Source: Cherax quadricarinatus (Eukaryota > Arthropoda > Malacostraca > Decapoda > Parastacidae). From it: DNA of 64,000 bases. Below are positions 1-11,942 of the stretch, piece by piece. Below the pieces are notes generated by a model. The model was not told the origin of the DNA and made no database searches. It worked only from the letters and a program-made list of their open reading frames with translations. Numbering within the stretch: the first letter of the stretch is position 1; each line of letters starts with the position of its first letter. Location: assembly GCF_038502225.1 (NCBI RefSeq), contig NC_091357.1:11124861-11188860 (forward strand), given 5' to 3'. The position numbers and the translations under genes were made by a program.

Positions 1-1088
1 TCAGGTAGTGCAGCTTGCACATGTGCACTGCTTTTATCACCTAACACCACAAATTTTCTAGTGTCTGGTCTGGAAACTGTGACATTCAAGGAATGATTTT
101 TTTTTCTCCCTTTATCAATTTGGCCATACATTAAGACTGACTTTAAGCTTTCGAAAGTGGTCATTCAGATGAGGAGTGCTCTAGTTACCATACAGAAACC
201 AACGGCCCAAGAACAATACGAGCCTTCCTTTGAGCACAGTACACCAGCAGGATAAGTTTGAAATTATTCAGAAGTTGGATTTTCTGTTAATAAAACTGGG
301 AAATTCATATCTACAGACTCCAGTAACAATCTGAACATTTTTTCAAGTAGGATACACCTATGTTGAAAGTCAGAAGCAGATCAGAAGAGGTATTCTCAAG
401 TTATTGGATGGAAACCACTAAACTATTTGCCAACTAAACTAGCAACTACACATCCCAATAATCTTAATTTTTCTTTAGTAAGCTACAACAACACTGAAAA
501 TTTAAAGTCAAACCAAAGTGCATTTGCTTCTTGTTGAATAATTAACTTTTTGCATTAGTAAAACTGTGGCCAATAATTCAGTGGAAAAGTATTTGGTATT
601 GTTATGCTGCTGCTTTTTTTTTAAATCATCTAATCATCTGTCACCAGAGATAATGATTTGATATGCTATTATTTAATTTGAAAATTTTCAGATAGTCATA
701 AAAGAAATAATAAGACTTTTAAATATACTTTTGTATTTAACTCTTTTTTATAAAAAATATCTATCTGCTTTACAAGTTAATTCCTCACCAAAGTTTATGC
801 CATCTGGAATATATCTTATAAACACTCAGCAACATGGATACCTAATAAATTTGGTAAACAATCGGACCAAGCAATTGAGGCTTCAGTCAACCATGTGTTG
901 TTTGTGCACGGTAGATTTTTTTAGCAAACTTTGGATGTTCAGATTACTCAGATGACTGAATTTATTATTTTCCAGCAATAAAATTTAAAAATCCAATGTG
1001 ATCTATATAAGACTGCAGTAATTTTTTCAAATGCACTTTAAAGTTTTTATTGCCAACTGCATCATATGGCACTGTGACTCATACTCGT
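1..1088. other. Intronic or 3'-flanking DNA, no clear element
   Basis: This is AT-rich DNA 3' of the last recognised IFT81 exon. Short plus-strand ORFs here look random. On the minus strand a frame is open off the left edge from about position 112. A possible CAG acceptor ends at 70, and AA from the previous exon could join ACC to continue in frame (PDTRKFVVLG...). It does not resemble the expected IFT81 C-terminus, so it is not called. Confidence 0.4.
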
Positions 1089-1092
1089 TTAA

Positions 1093-2170
1093 CCCTTTGA
1101 CTGTCGCGGCCGTATATATACGTCTTACGAGGTACCGTGTTTGACGTATATATACTCATAAATTCTAGCGGCTTCAAATCAAGCAGGAGAAAGCTGGTAG
1201 GCCCACATGCGAGAGAATGGGTCTGTGTGGTCAGTGTGCACCATATAAAAAAAATCCTGGAGCACGCAGTGCATAATGAGAAAAAAAAAAACTCCGACCG
1301 TTTTTTTTTTAATTAAAATGCCGACTTTGTGGTCTATTTTCGTATAGTATTTATGGTTGTATTCTCGTTTTCTTGGTCTCATTTGATAGAATGGAAAACA
1401 TATTATAGAAATAGAGGTGATTTTGACTGATTTTACTATAAAAAGAACCTGGAAATGGAGCTCAAAGTAGGGGAAATGTTTGATTTTTACCAATGTTCAA
1501 AAGTAAACAAATGATGTCATTGTTCAATAAATGTCCAACTAGCCATTCTAAAATGCAGTCATGAATGGGTTGATGTTATTTATACAATTATTACAGTATT
1601 GCAGTAGTCTGCATAATAGTAAGTCTTCTATTTTTTGTTTGAATAAAAATTCAAAATAGAAAGCAAGAGTAATATCAGAGGGGCTTGGAGATGTGACTGA
1701 TGAACAAAGAAAAATGTAATTTTAGAGCCAGGAATGTCTGCATTGTTCATTCTGGACCTTATTTTGAAATTGTCATATTTTTTAATTTTTGTGAAATTGG
1801 CCAAATTGCAAATTTCTGACCACATTATTGGGTAGTTGAAGTCGGCAAATGGGCAGTTTCTTGTACTCAATCGATAGAAAAAACGAAGTTCTAAAGAAAT
1901 AGCTATAAGTTTGGTCGACAGGAACAAAGGAATTAGCCGAAAATAGGGCTCAAAGTGGGCGAAATCGCCGATTTGTAAATATCGCCGAGGTCACTAACTT
2001 CACGAGAGCATAATTCCGTCAGTTTTCCATCAAATTTCGTTTTTTTTTGGTGTCATTACAATCAGGAAAAGATTCTCTATCATTTCATAAGAAAAAATAT
2101 TTTTTTTTTTTTTGAAATTTTGCGACACCAGGAGACACCTCAGGATTGGGGGGTTGCGACAGTCAAGGGG
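1093..2170. mobile_element. TTAA-flanked piggyBac-type MITE, family 1, complete copy
   Basis: The element is 1078 bp and is flanked by TTAA at 1089-1092 and 2171-2174. Its ends are inverted: CCCTTTGACTGTCGC at the left and GCGACAGTCAAGGGG at the right. piggyBac-superfamily elements target TTAA and start with CCC (established). No transposase is encoded. The left end carries a subterminal GTATATATAC palindrome repeated about 30 bp further in. Four other copies lie at 4289-11584 (split), 30645-31712, 45098-46168 and 54544-55583. Confidence 0.85.
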
Positions 2171-2245
2171 TTAATGCTTTCTCACAAATATAATAATGAT
2201 GTATATTACAATGAGTTGCTTTATATTTCATGAAAATTAACTTAC

Positions 2246-2374
2246 TTTACAACATCCTGCCACATTCTAAGTTGTTTAGCAGAAGTCTGAAGGAGGTCTT
2301 TAACTGATTTTTGTTCTTCTCGTAGTAGCCGGCCAAGCTTCTCTTGTTCATTGATGTTTGCCATAAGCTGTTCT
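2246..2374 (-). CDS. IFT81: IFT81 exon: EQLMANINEQEKLGRLLREEQ...RMWQDVV
   Basis: This is the most 3' exon recognised. One base completes Arg, then 42 codons plus two bases. The acceptor is TCCTACAG and the donor GTAAGT at 2245. It reads EQLMANINEQEKLGRLLREE, then QKSVKDLLQTSAKQLRMWQD. This matches [20 protein letters not shown] and AKMWRDLEQ. In vertebrates about 25-30 residues (LMECKKQC...) remain. No matching exon was found in 1-2245, so the stop codon is probably to the left of the window. Confidence 0.93.
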
Positions 2375-2469
2375 CTGTAGGAATTAGGTTATTATTAATG
2401 TAGATAAAAAATGTCAGAAAATTTTAACTGATGACAAAATTTTAGTACTGAAGTAAAAGATGCACTTTT

Positions 2470-3436
2470 GGGAGATCCTGAAGAGAAGTTGCACAGGTTG
2501 GTTGATGAGTTTGGTAGGGTATGTAAAAGCAGGAAATTAAAAGTGAATATAGGAAAGAGTAAGGTGATGGGGATAACCAAAAAAATTAGGTAATGGAAGA
2601 CTGGATATCAGATTGGAAGGAGAGAGTATGGAGGAGGTGAATGTATTCAGATATCTGGGAGTGGATGTGTCAGCAGATGGGTCTATGAAAGGTGAGGTGA
2701 ATCACTGAATTGACAGGGAAAAAGGTAAGTGGTGCACTGAGGAGTCTGTGGAGACAAAGAACTTTATCCATGAAAGCAAAGAGGGAAATGTATGAGAGTA
2801 TAGTTATACCAATGCTCTTGTATGGGTGTGAGGCATGGGTGGTGAATGTTACAACAAGGAGAAGGCTGGAGGCAGTGTGTGGTGTGAATATAATGCAGAG
2901 AATCTATAGTTTGGAGATTAGGAGGAGGTGCGAGATTACCAAAACTATTATCCAGAGGGCTGAGGAGGGGTTATTGAGATGGTTTGGACATGTAGAGAGG
3001 ATAGAACGAAATAGAATGACTTCGAGTGTGTGTAAATCTGTAGTGGAGGGAAGGCGGGGTAGGGGTGGGCCTAGGCATTGGAGGGAGGAGAAGAAAAGGT
3101 TTTGTGTGAGAGGGGCTTGGACTTCCAGCAGGCGTGCGTGAGCTTATTAGATAGGAGCAAATGGAGACAAATGGTTTTTAGGACTTGACATGCTGTTGGA
3201 GTGTAAGCAAGGTAATATTTATGAAGAGATTCAAGGAAATCTGGGGGCTGGACTTGATTCCTGGAGATGAGAAGTACAGTGTCAGCACTCTGAAGGAGGG
3301 GTGTCAATGTTGCAAATTTATAACTAATGTAAGCATGCCTCTGGCAAGACAGTGATGGAGTGAATGATGATGAAAGTTTTTCTTTTTCGGATCACCCTGC
3401 CTTGGTGGGAAACGGCCGCAGTGTAAAAAAAAAAAA
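2470..3436 (+). mobile_element. RTE-like LINE, family A, 5'-truncated fragment
   Basis: The copy begins within the RT C-terminal region (LLGDPEEKLHRLVDEFG) and runs to the 3' tail (CACCCTGCCTTGGTGGGA...CGGCC) followed by A-rich sequence near 3424-3448. The frame is broken by several indels. One open stretch at 2710-3141 carries GALRSLWRQRTLSMKAKREM, LLYGCEAWVVNV and RWFGHVERIERN, the C-terminal domain of this family. It is inserted about 100 bp from an IFT81 exon on the opposite strand. Confidence 0.85.
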
Positions 3437-3448
3437 ATAAATAAAAGA

Positions 3449-4284
3449 TCTGAAAAAGAGCATACTGTATAAAGGGTAGTCAAAACAAATGGTTTTGATG
3501 GATGAAAAAGTAATTTTGGGCATCAGGGTTTGATGACCCACTATGAACACACACAGCACATATACAGTGGTCTCTGCAAGCAGAGACCACTGGGACCTTC
3601 CAATGGCTTATCCACCAGTTGACAATCAGTGCAAAAGAGCTGGAGGAGATGGTGCTTTCTGTCTGTCATAGGGTCCTCATGCAGAAATGTGTTATCCTTC
3701 AAAACCACTTATTCTGTGGTGAGGCATTGATGATCCACCAGAGACTCCATCAACAGTCCCAAAATATGGGCGATGTAGAAGAGAGAGGAATCTAGGAACC
3801 AGGTTAAACAAAAGAGCAGTTTTGATCATGCTGATATGCAACTCTTTAAAACTTAGACGTGATCTCTGAGGATTTCTTATTACTCAGTCACAGGCTCCAG
3901 CTAGAGAGAGACACTGCTAGGCAAGCAACCACAGTCTCCTCAGCCAATGTATTATTATAATCAAAAAAGAAGCGCTAAGCCATAAGGACTATACAGCATC
4001 AGCCAATGTAAAAACAACAATGATAGTTTGATATGGACTTTCTTCAACAAACCACCAAGTAATAAGGCAGGATACTCCAGAATACGGTTCTGGGGAGAAG
4101 ATAAAGTTAATGAGCTAGGAACACTTGTTGGTATTATGGAAGTAGACTGTAGAACTCCTTCCTAGACTAACAGAAGGCTGAAGAGATGAAGTGTTTTATA
4201 TCCACACTTAAATCGGTCAAGATTTAGAACTGAGGCTGGAGGCAGGTTGATGAGGCTGCTCTCTTTCTTGGGAAAAGTAGTTTC
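3449..4284. other. Intron; short hairpin and a LINE-tail scrap
   Basis: There is no gene here. A 13-bp perfect inverted repeat with a 2-base loop sits at 3565-3592 (CAGTGGTCTCTGC and its complement). At about 3950-4012 a minus-strand scrap reads as TATAGTCCTTATGGCTTAGC followed by GCGCTTC and (ATA)n. This resembles the 3' tail of the I-clade LINE fragment seen at 48197-48680. The rest is unassigned. Confidence 0.4.
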
Positions 4285-5012
4285 TTAACCCTTTGACTGT
4301 TTCAGTCGTATATATACGTCTTACGAGCCAATGTGTTTAACGTATATACATGATTTTGGGAGATATTAAGTGAATGTATAGGTACCTGTGAACCAAGTGA
4401 GAGAGTAATTGTGGTAGGGGACCTGAATGCTAAAGTAGGAGAAACTTTTAGAGAGGGTGAGGTAGGCAAGTTTGGGGTGCAAGGTGTAAATGATAATGGG
4501 AGCCATTTGATTGAACTTTGTATAGAAAGGGGTTTAGTTATAGGTAATACATATTTTATGAAAAAGAGGATAAATAAGTATACAAGATATGATGTAGGGC
4601 AAAATGACAGTAGTTTGTTGGATTATGTATTGGTAGATAAAAGACTGTTGAGTAGACTTCAGGATGTACATGTTTATAGAGGGGCCACAGATATATCAGA
4701 TCACTTTCTAGTTGTAGCTACACTGAGAGTAAAAGGTAGATGGGATACAAGGAGAATAGAAGCATCAGGGAAGAGAGAGGTGAAGGTTTATAAACTAAAA
4801 GAGGAGGCAGTTAGGGAAAGATATAAACAGCTATTGGAGGATAGATGGGCTAATGAGAGCATAGGCAATGGGGTCGAAGAGGTATGGGGTAGGTTTAAAA
4901 ATGTAGTGTTAGAGTGTTCAGCAGAAGTTTGTGGTTACAGGAAAGTGGGTTCGGGAGGGAAGAGGAGCGATTGGTGGAATGATGATGTAAAGAGAGTAGT
5001 AAGAGAGTAGTA

Positions 5013-5348
5013 AGTGCTGGAGGCAACGATGTAGGCAGACGTAGGAGTGAGGACCTGATTAGCAGGTATAGGTCAGCAATAGAAATAATTAGAAGTAAGG
5101 GTGGGAAACCTGTCATATGTGGTATTTTGCCAAGGAGGGGAGTTGGAAGTGAATGGTTGTCCAGGGCAATTGGTGTCAATTGCTGGCTGGACAAATACTG
5201 TAAGGAAAATGCAGTAACATTCATTGACAACTGGGACCTCTTCTATGGCAGAAATGACATGTATGCTAGGGATGGGGTTCACTTATCTAGGTGTGGGGTG
5301 GGAGCACTGGCAACTGCAGTGGAGGGAACAGTTAGGACTTTAAACTAG
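5013..5348 (+). pseudogene. CR1 ORF1, C-terminal part of SGNH esterase domain
   Basis: The open frame enters from the truncation point and ends with TAG at 5346-5348. It begins SAGGNDVGRRRSEDL, where GGND fits block III of SGNH/GDSL hydrolases. It ends with ARDGVHLSRCGVGALA, where D-x-x-H fits block V with the catalytic Asp and His. CR1 and L2 ORF1 proteins often carry such a lipolytic esterase (family knowledge). The nucleophile Ser block is lost with the 5' truncation. ORF2 begins 14 bp downstream. Confidence 0.75.
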
Positions 5349-5362
5349 GAATAGTTAGTGGT

Positions 5363-8300
5363 ATGGGTTTTGGCAGGAAAACAGTGAAGTTCCAGTGTAG
5401 TAATATTACGAGTTCTAGGGGAACTAGTAATAATAAGAACGAGATAGATATTGAAAAGCCAGGGACCTTGGGTGATAAGGACAGTAATAGGTTTAGTAGA
5501 AAAATAGAAATGAGCAGGAAGGTTAAAGAGAAAGGAGAGTCTTTCAATGTTTATTATGCTAATTGCCGTAGTGCTAGGAATAAGATGGACGAGTTGAGAT
5601 TAGTTGCTAGTGTAGGTAACATTGATGTATTTGCCTTAACTGAGACGTGGTTTAATTCAAAAAGTCGGGACATGCCTGCGGAATGTCATATTCAGGGTTT
5701 TAAATTGTTCCAAGAAGATAGAAGTATTGGGAGGGGGGGTGGGGTGGCATTGTATGTCCGAGATCGCTTGAACTGTTGCATAAAAACGGGTATTAAGTCT
5801 GAAGTAACACATACAGAGTCTGTTTGGATAGAATTTTCAGAGGGGCATGAAAAACTGATTTTGGGAGTGATATACCGTCCCCCAAGCTTAGATAGGGACC
5901 GGGGGAAACTGCTATGGGAGGAAATTGTTAGGGCCGCGGGGCACGATAATGTGGTAATTCTAGGAGACTTTAACTTTAGTCATGTTGATTGGAATTTCTT
6001 GACTGGGAATTTAGAATCATACGACTTCTTAGAATTATTTCAGGATTGTTTTTTGAAGCAGTTTGTGACAGAACCTACAAGGGGAAATAACCTGCTTGAC
6101 TTAGTTATGGCAAACAATGAATCCCTTGTTAATAATTTAGAAATTTCAGAGGAACTGGGTGCTAGCGACCACAAATTAATTACATTTAGCATTGAATGGA
6201 AGTACGATAGTAGCGATAACTCAGTAACAGTCCCAGATTTTCGCTTAGCAGATTACGATGGGCTTAGAGAACACTTATCATCTGTTGACTGGGGTAACGA
6301 AGAGAGCTATCAATATGACAGTTTTCTGAACACTATACATGCTGCTCAAAGAGCGTTTATCCCATATAAAGAAATTAGATCAAATAGAAATGACCCAAAA
6401 TGGATGAATAATAGGCTCAAATATCTACTAGGGCATAAGAAAGGAATTTATAGGCGTATCAAAAGAGGTGAGGGTCATCTTATGAATCAGTATATTGACA
6501 TTAAGAGGGACATTAAAAAGGGGATAAGAAAAGCTAAAAGGGACTATGAAATTAAAGTTGCTAGGGATTCTAAAACTAACCCAAAAAGTTTTTTCCAGAT
6601 CTATAGAACAAAAGTTAGAGATAAGATAGGTCCCCTTAAAAATAACTATGGGCACCTTACTGACAAAGAGAATGAAATGTGCTTGATTTTAAATAATTAT
6701 TTTCTCTCAGTTTTTACACAGGAAGACACTAACAATATTCCAGTAATTAATTTTTACAGTGGGCTAGAAGAAGATAAATTATGTAACATCACAGTCACTA
6801 GTGAGATGGTTGTGAAGCAGATAGACAGACTGAAGCAAAATAAGTCGCCGGGTCCTGATGAGGTTTTTTCAAGGGTTCTTAAGGAATGCAAAATGGAACT
6901 CTGTGAACCATTAACTAATATTTTTAATTTATCTCTTCAAACAGGTGTAGTGTCTGATATGTGGAAGATGGCTAATGTAACTCCTATTTTTAAAACGGGA
7001 CAAGTCGTTACCGTCAAATTACCGCCCAATAAGCCTGACCTCAATTATAGGCAAATTACTAGAGTCAGTTATAGCTGAGATTATAAGAAGCCATCTCGAT
7101 AAGCATAGCTTGATTAATGATACTCAGCATGGATTCACAAGAGGCCGGTCTTGTCTAACTAATTTATTAACTTTCTTCAGTAAAGCTTTTGAGGCTGTTG
7201 ACCACAATAAAGAATTTGATATTATTTACTTAGATTTTAGTAAGGCTTTTGATAGAGTTCCGCACCACAGACTGTTAAAGAAAGTGGCAGCTCATGGCAT
7301 TGGGGGAAAAGTGCTCTCGTGGATCGAGTCATGGCTCACTGACAGGAAGCAGAGAGTGTCCATAAATGGGGTTAAATCCGAGTGGGGATCTGTAACAAGT
7401 GGCGTTCCACAGGGATCAGTCTTGGGCCCGTTGTTGTTTATAATATATATCAATGATCTTGATGAGGGAATTACTAGTGATATGAGCAAATTCGCCGATG
7501 ACACAAAGATAGGTAGGATAATTGATTCAAACGTAGATGTTATGGAACTTCAGGAGGATTTAAACAAACTCTATTCTTGGTCAGAAAAGTGGCACATGCA
7601 GTTCAATGTAGATAAATGCAAGGTTCTGAAGCTTGGGAGTGCCCATAACCCTAGTACTTATAAGTTAAATGATGTAGAACTTAGCCATACAGATTGCGAA
7701 AAGGACTTGGGGGTTATGGTGAGCAGCAACCTTAAACCAAGACAGCAATGCCTAAGCGTACGTAATAAGGCAAATAGATTACTGGGATTTATATCAAGAA
7801 GTGTAAGCAACAGAAGTCCAGAGGTCATACTGCAGCTTTATACATCATTAGTAAGGCCTCACCTAGATTATGCAGCTCAGTTCTGGTCTCTGTATTACAA
7901 AATGGACATAAATTCGTTAGAAAACATTCAGCGTAGGATGACTAAATTAATACATAGCATTAGAAATCTTCCTTATGAAGAAAGATTGAAGACTCTTAAG
8001 TTACATTCACTTGTTAGACGAAGAATGAGGGGAGACCTGATCGAAGTGTATAAGTGGAAGATAGGTATTAATAAAGGGGATATTAATAAGGTCTTGAGGA
8101 TGTCTCTCCAAGAGAGAACCTGCAGTAATGGATTTAAATTAGATAAGTTTAGATTTAGAAAGGACATAGGAAAGTATTGGTTTGGAAATAGGGTAGTTGA
8201 TGAGTGGAACAGTCTACCTAGTTGGGTTATTGAGGCTGGGACTTTGGGTAGTTTCAAATCTAGGTTGGATAAGTACATGAGTGGGAGGGGTTGGATTTGA
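5363..8300 (+). pseudogene. CR1 ORF2 (APE endonuclease + RT), one internal deletion
   Basis: ORF2 reads 571 codons from 5363, then shifts frame. The second part is open from about 7053 to 8300. The endonuclease shows YYANCRSARNKMDELR, ALTETWFNSKS, GGGVALYVRDRL, VIYRPP, ILGDFNFSHVDWN and GASDHKLI. RT shows QHGFTRGRSC, YLDFSKAFDRVPHHRLL, SGVPQGSVLGPLLFIIYIND and KFADDTKIG. Between NYR (about 7040) and KLLESVIAEII (about 7050) some 28 bp encoding the usual PISLTSVVC are missing, which kills the frame. Otherwise it is well preserved, suggesting a fairly recent insertion. Confidence 0.9.
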
Positions 8301-11300
8301 GTGGGACTTTCACATCAGAGCTTATTTCTTGGGTGGCATTGAAAATTGGGTTGGGCAAATGTTTTGTTAGTGGGATGAATTGTAAAGGACCTGCCTAGTA
8401 TGGGCCAGCAGGCCTCCTGCAGTGTTCCTCCTTTCTTATGTTCTTATGAAAAAGTTAGCATATGAGAAGTTTTTACAAAGTAGAAGTGATGCAAGGAGGG
8501 AAGAGTATATGGAGAAAAAGAGAGAGTGGTGAAGCAATGTAAAAAGAGAGCAAATGAGAGCATGGGTGAGATGTTATCAACAAATTTTGTTGAAAATAAG
8601 AAAAAGTTTTGGAGTGAGATTAACAAGTTAAGGAAGCCTAGAGAACAAGTGGATTTGTCAGTTAAAAATAGTTGAGGAGAGTTATTAAATGGAGAGTTAG
8701 AGGTATTGGGAAGATGGAGGGAATATTTTGAGGAATTGTTAAATGTTGATGAAGATAGGGAAGCTGTGATTTCATGTATAGGGCAAGGAGGAATAACATC
8801 TTGTAGGAGTGAGGAGGAGCCAGTTGAGAGTGTGGGAGAAGTTTGTGAGGCAGTAGGTAAAATGAAAGGGGGTAAGGCAGCTGGGATTGATGGGACAAAG
8901 ATAGAAATGTTAAAAGCAGGTGGGGATATAGTTTTGGAGTGGTTGGTGCTATTATTTAATAAATGTATGGAAGAGGGTAAGGTAGGTACCTAGAGATTGG
9001 CAGAGAGCATGCATAGTTCCTTTGTATAAAGGCAAAGGGGACAAATGAGAGTGCAAAAAATTATAGGGGGATAAGTCTGTTTAGTATACCTAGTAAAGTG
9101 TATGGTAGAGTTATTATTGAAAGGATTAAGAGTAAGGCGGAGAATAGGATAGCAGATGAACAAGGAGGCTATAGGAAAGGTAGGGGGTGTGTGGACCAGG
9201 TGTTTACAGTGAAACATATAAGTGAACAGTATTTAGATAAGGCTAAAGAGGTTTTTGTGGCATTTATGGATTAGGAAAAGGCGTATGACAGGGTGGATAG
9301 GGGGGCAATGTGGCACATGTTGCAGGTGTATGGTATAGGAGGTAGGTTACTGAAAGCAGTGAAGAGTTTTTACGAGGATAGTGAGGCTCAAGTTAGAGTA
9401 TGTAGGAAAGAGGGAGATTATTTCCCAGTAAAAGTAGGCCTTAGACAAGGATGTGTGATGTCACCGTGGTTGTTTAATATACATGTATTTATAGATAGGG
9501 TTGTAAGAGAAGTAAATGTGAGGGTCTTGGCAAGAGGCGTGGAGTTAAAAGATAAAGAATCACACATAAAGTGGGAGTTGTCACAGTTGCTCTTTGCTGA
9601 TGACACTGTGCTCTTGGGAGATTCTAATAAGAAGTTGCAGAGGTTGGTGGATGAATTTGGTAGGGTATGTAAAAGAAGAAAATTAAAAGTGAATACAGGA
9701 AAGAGTAAGGTTATGAGGATAACAAAAAGATTAGGTGATGAAAGATTGGATATCAGATTGGAGGGAGAGTATGGAGGTGGTGAATGTATTCAGATATTTG
9801 GGAGTGGATGTGCCAGTGGATGGGTCTATGAAAGATGAGGTGAATCATAGAATTGATGAGGGAAAAAGGGTGAGCAGTGCACTTAAGAGTCTGTGGAGAC
9901 AAAGAACTTTGTCCTTGGAGGCAGAGGGGAATGTATGAAAGTATAGTTTTACCAACGCTTTTATATGGGTGTGAAGCATGGGTGATGAATGTTGCAGCGA
10001 GGAGAAGGCTGGAGGCAGTGGAGATGTCATGTCTGAGGGCAATATGTGGTGTGAATATAATGCAGAGAATTCGTAGTTTGGAAATTAGGGGGAAGTGCAG
10101 GATTGCCAAAACTGTTGTCCAGAGAGCTGAGGAAGGGTTGTTGAGGTGGTTCAGACATGTAGAGAGAATGGAGCGAAACAGAATGACTTCAAGAGTGTAT
10201 CAGTCTGTAGTGGAAGGAAGGCGGGGTAGGGGTCGGCCTAGGAAAAGGTTGGAGGGAGAGGGTAAAGGAGGTTTTGTGTGCGAGGGGCTTGGACTTCCAG
10301 CGGGCATGCATGAGCGTGTTTGATAGGAGTGAATGGAGACAAATGGTTTTTAATACTTGACGTGCTGTTGGAGGGATTCAGGGAAACCGGCAGGCCGGAC
10401 TCGAGTCCTGGAGATGGAAAGTACAGTGCCTGCACTCTGAAGGAGGGGTGTTAATGTTGCAGTTTAAAAACTGTAGTGTAAAGTGCCCTTCTGGCAAGAC
10501 AGTGATGGAGTGAATGATGGTGAAAGTTTTTCTTTTTCGGGCCACCCTGCCTTGGTGGGAATCGGCCAGTGTGCTAATAATAATAATATAATAACATGTA
10601 TACTCAAAAATTTTAGCAGCTTCAAATCAAGCAGGAGAAAGCTGGTAGGCCTATATGCGAGAGAATGGGTCTGTGTGGTCAGTGTGCACCATATAAAAAA
10701 ATCCTGCAGCATGCAGTGCATAATGAGGAAAAAAAAAAACTGTGTTTTTGGATTAAAACACCGACTGTGAGGTGTATTTTCATATAGTTTTTATGATTAT
10801 ATTCTTGTTTTTGTAGTCACATTTTATAGAATGGAAAACATGTTATAGAAATAGAGGTGATTTTGATTGGTTTTACTATGAAAATGACCTTGAAATGGAG
10901 CTCAAAGTAGGGGAAATGTTTGATTTTTACCAATGTTCAAGAGTAAACAAATGATGTCATTGTCCAAAAAATGTCCAACTAGCCATTCTAATATGCAGTC
11001 ATGAATGGGCTGATGTTATTTATACAATTATTACAATATTGCAGTAGTTTGCATAACAGTAAATCTTCTATTTTTTATTTGAATAAAAATTCAAAATAGA
11101 AAGCAAGAGTAATATCAGAGGGGCCTGGAGATGTGACTGATGAACAAAGAAAATATTATTTTAGAGCCAGGAATATCTGCACTGTTCATTCTGGACCCTA
11201 TTTTGAAATTGGCATATTTTTTAATTTGCGTGAAATTGGCCAAATTGCCAGTTTCTGACCACTTGATTGGGTAGTTGAAATCGGTAAATGGGCAGTTTCT

Positions 11301-11790
11301 TGTACTTAATCGATAGAACAAATGGAGTTCTAGAGAAATAGTTACGAGTTTGGTCGACTGGGGCAATGGCTCCAAGTGGGCGAAAGTGCCAATTCGTAAA
11401 TATCACCAAGGTCGCTAACTTCGCGAGAGTGTAATTCCGTAAGTTTTCCATCAAATTTTGTACTTTTGGTGTCATTAGCATCGGGAAAAGCTTCTCTATC
11501 ATTTCATGATAATTTTTTTTTTTTTTCAAATATTTTGCAACACCAGGAGACACCTCAGGATTTGGGGTTGCGACAGTCAAAGGGTTAATTAATGCCCCTA
11601 CAGAGCTTCCAGGAATACCCTGAATCATAATGTTAACATGGAGGGTAATGGAGTTATGAATTCTTATGTTCTTGAGAAGAAAGTTCAAGTTCGGTGTCAC
11701 CCTGAAGTGTGCCTACCTTTGTGCCTGATACTGATGGTATTCTTGATTGAAGATTGAGACACTTATGCAACATATGGAAATCTTTATTAA

Positions 11791-11942
11791 CCCTTAAACT
11801 GTCCAAACGCAGATCTACATCCACGTGCGGGGGGCTCCAAACGTACATTTACATTTTTTTTTTTACATGCTTTCAAATGGGGAAAATCAAGGTCGGAGCG
11901 CTACGCACGTGAACGTAGATCTACGTTCAGACAGTTTAAGGG
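11791..11942. mobile_element. Short TTAA MITE, family 3 (152 bp)
   Basis: TTAA at 11787-11790 and 11943-11946. The ends are inverted: CCCTTAAACTGTCC at the left and its near complement ending GACAGTTTAAGGG at the right, with AGATCTAC motifs inside both arms (AACGTAGATCTACGTT palindrome at right). The structure is like the longer TTAA families here, but only 152 bp. It is inserted in the left Penelope-like arm. Removing it with one TTAA restores a sequence matching the right arm. Confidence 0.8.

Larger units (their letters stand above)
5011..8448 (+). mobile_element. CR1-like LINE, 5'-truncated, inserted in RTE-A
   Basis: The insertion is about 3.4 kb. The 3' end shows the CR1 signature of tandem 8-mers (TTCTTATG twice, 8433-8448). 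It holds part of ORF1 (esterase domain) and a nearly complete ORF2. Left of 5011 and right of 8448 the RTE-A reading frame continues, so both ends are defined to within a few bases. No clear target duplication is seen, as is usual for CR1. Confidence 0.88.
4411..10359 (+). pseudogene. RTE-A endonuclease/reverse transcriptase pseudogene (interrupted)
   Basis: This is the polyprotein of the LINE, not a host gene. Visible in order are the APE endonuclease end (VVGDLNAKVG, SLLDYVLVDKRLLSR, DISDHFLVVATLRV; 4411-5010), the linker and RT start after the CR1 insert (8706-8993), RT fingers/palm (9293-9838: GLRQGCVMSPWLFN and LLFADDTVLLGDS) and the C-terminal domain (9877-10323: LLYGCEAWVMNV, RWFRHVERMERNRM). 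Stops and frameshifts include TAG within the FMD-EKAYDR motif near 9271 and an indel at 8990. It is non-functional. Confidence 0.85.
4350..10575 (+). mobile_element. RTE-like LINE, family A, 5'-truncated, split by a CR1 LINE
   Basis: The element starts inside the endonuclease (WEMLSECIG region degraded) and runs to the 3' hairpin tail near 10560 and (TAA)n. The element sequence is interrupted after WWNDDVKRVVRE at 5010 and resumes at 8449 with the codons for KLAYEKFLQSRSDARREEY. Apart from this 3.4 kb CR1 insertion it is co-linear with the copies at 21667-25241 and 37816-40432. Removing the insert leaves about 2.8 kb. Confidence 0.87.
4289..11584. mobile_element. piggyBac-type MITE, family 1, split by a nested LINE pair
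   Basis: TTAA flanks at 4285-4288 and 11585-11588. The left 61 bp (CCCTTTGACTGTTTCAGTCG onward) stop at about 4349, and the MITE resumes at about 10593 (CATGTATACTCAAAAATTTT) and runs to CGACAGTCAAAGGG. Without the insert it is about 1.05 kb, the normal family size. The inserted DNA is the RTE-like LINE 4350-10575, which carries a CR1 LINE. The order of events is therefore MITE first, then RTE-A, then CR1. Confidence 0.82.
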
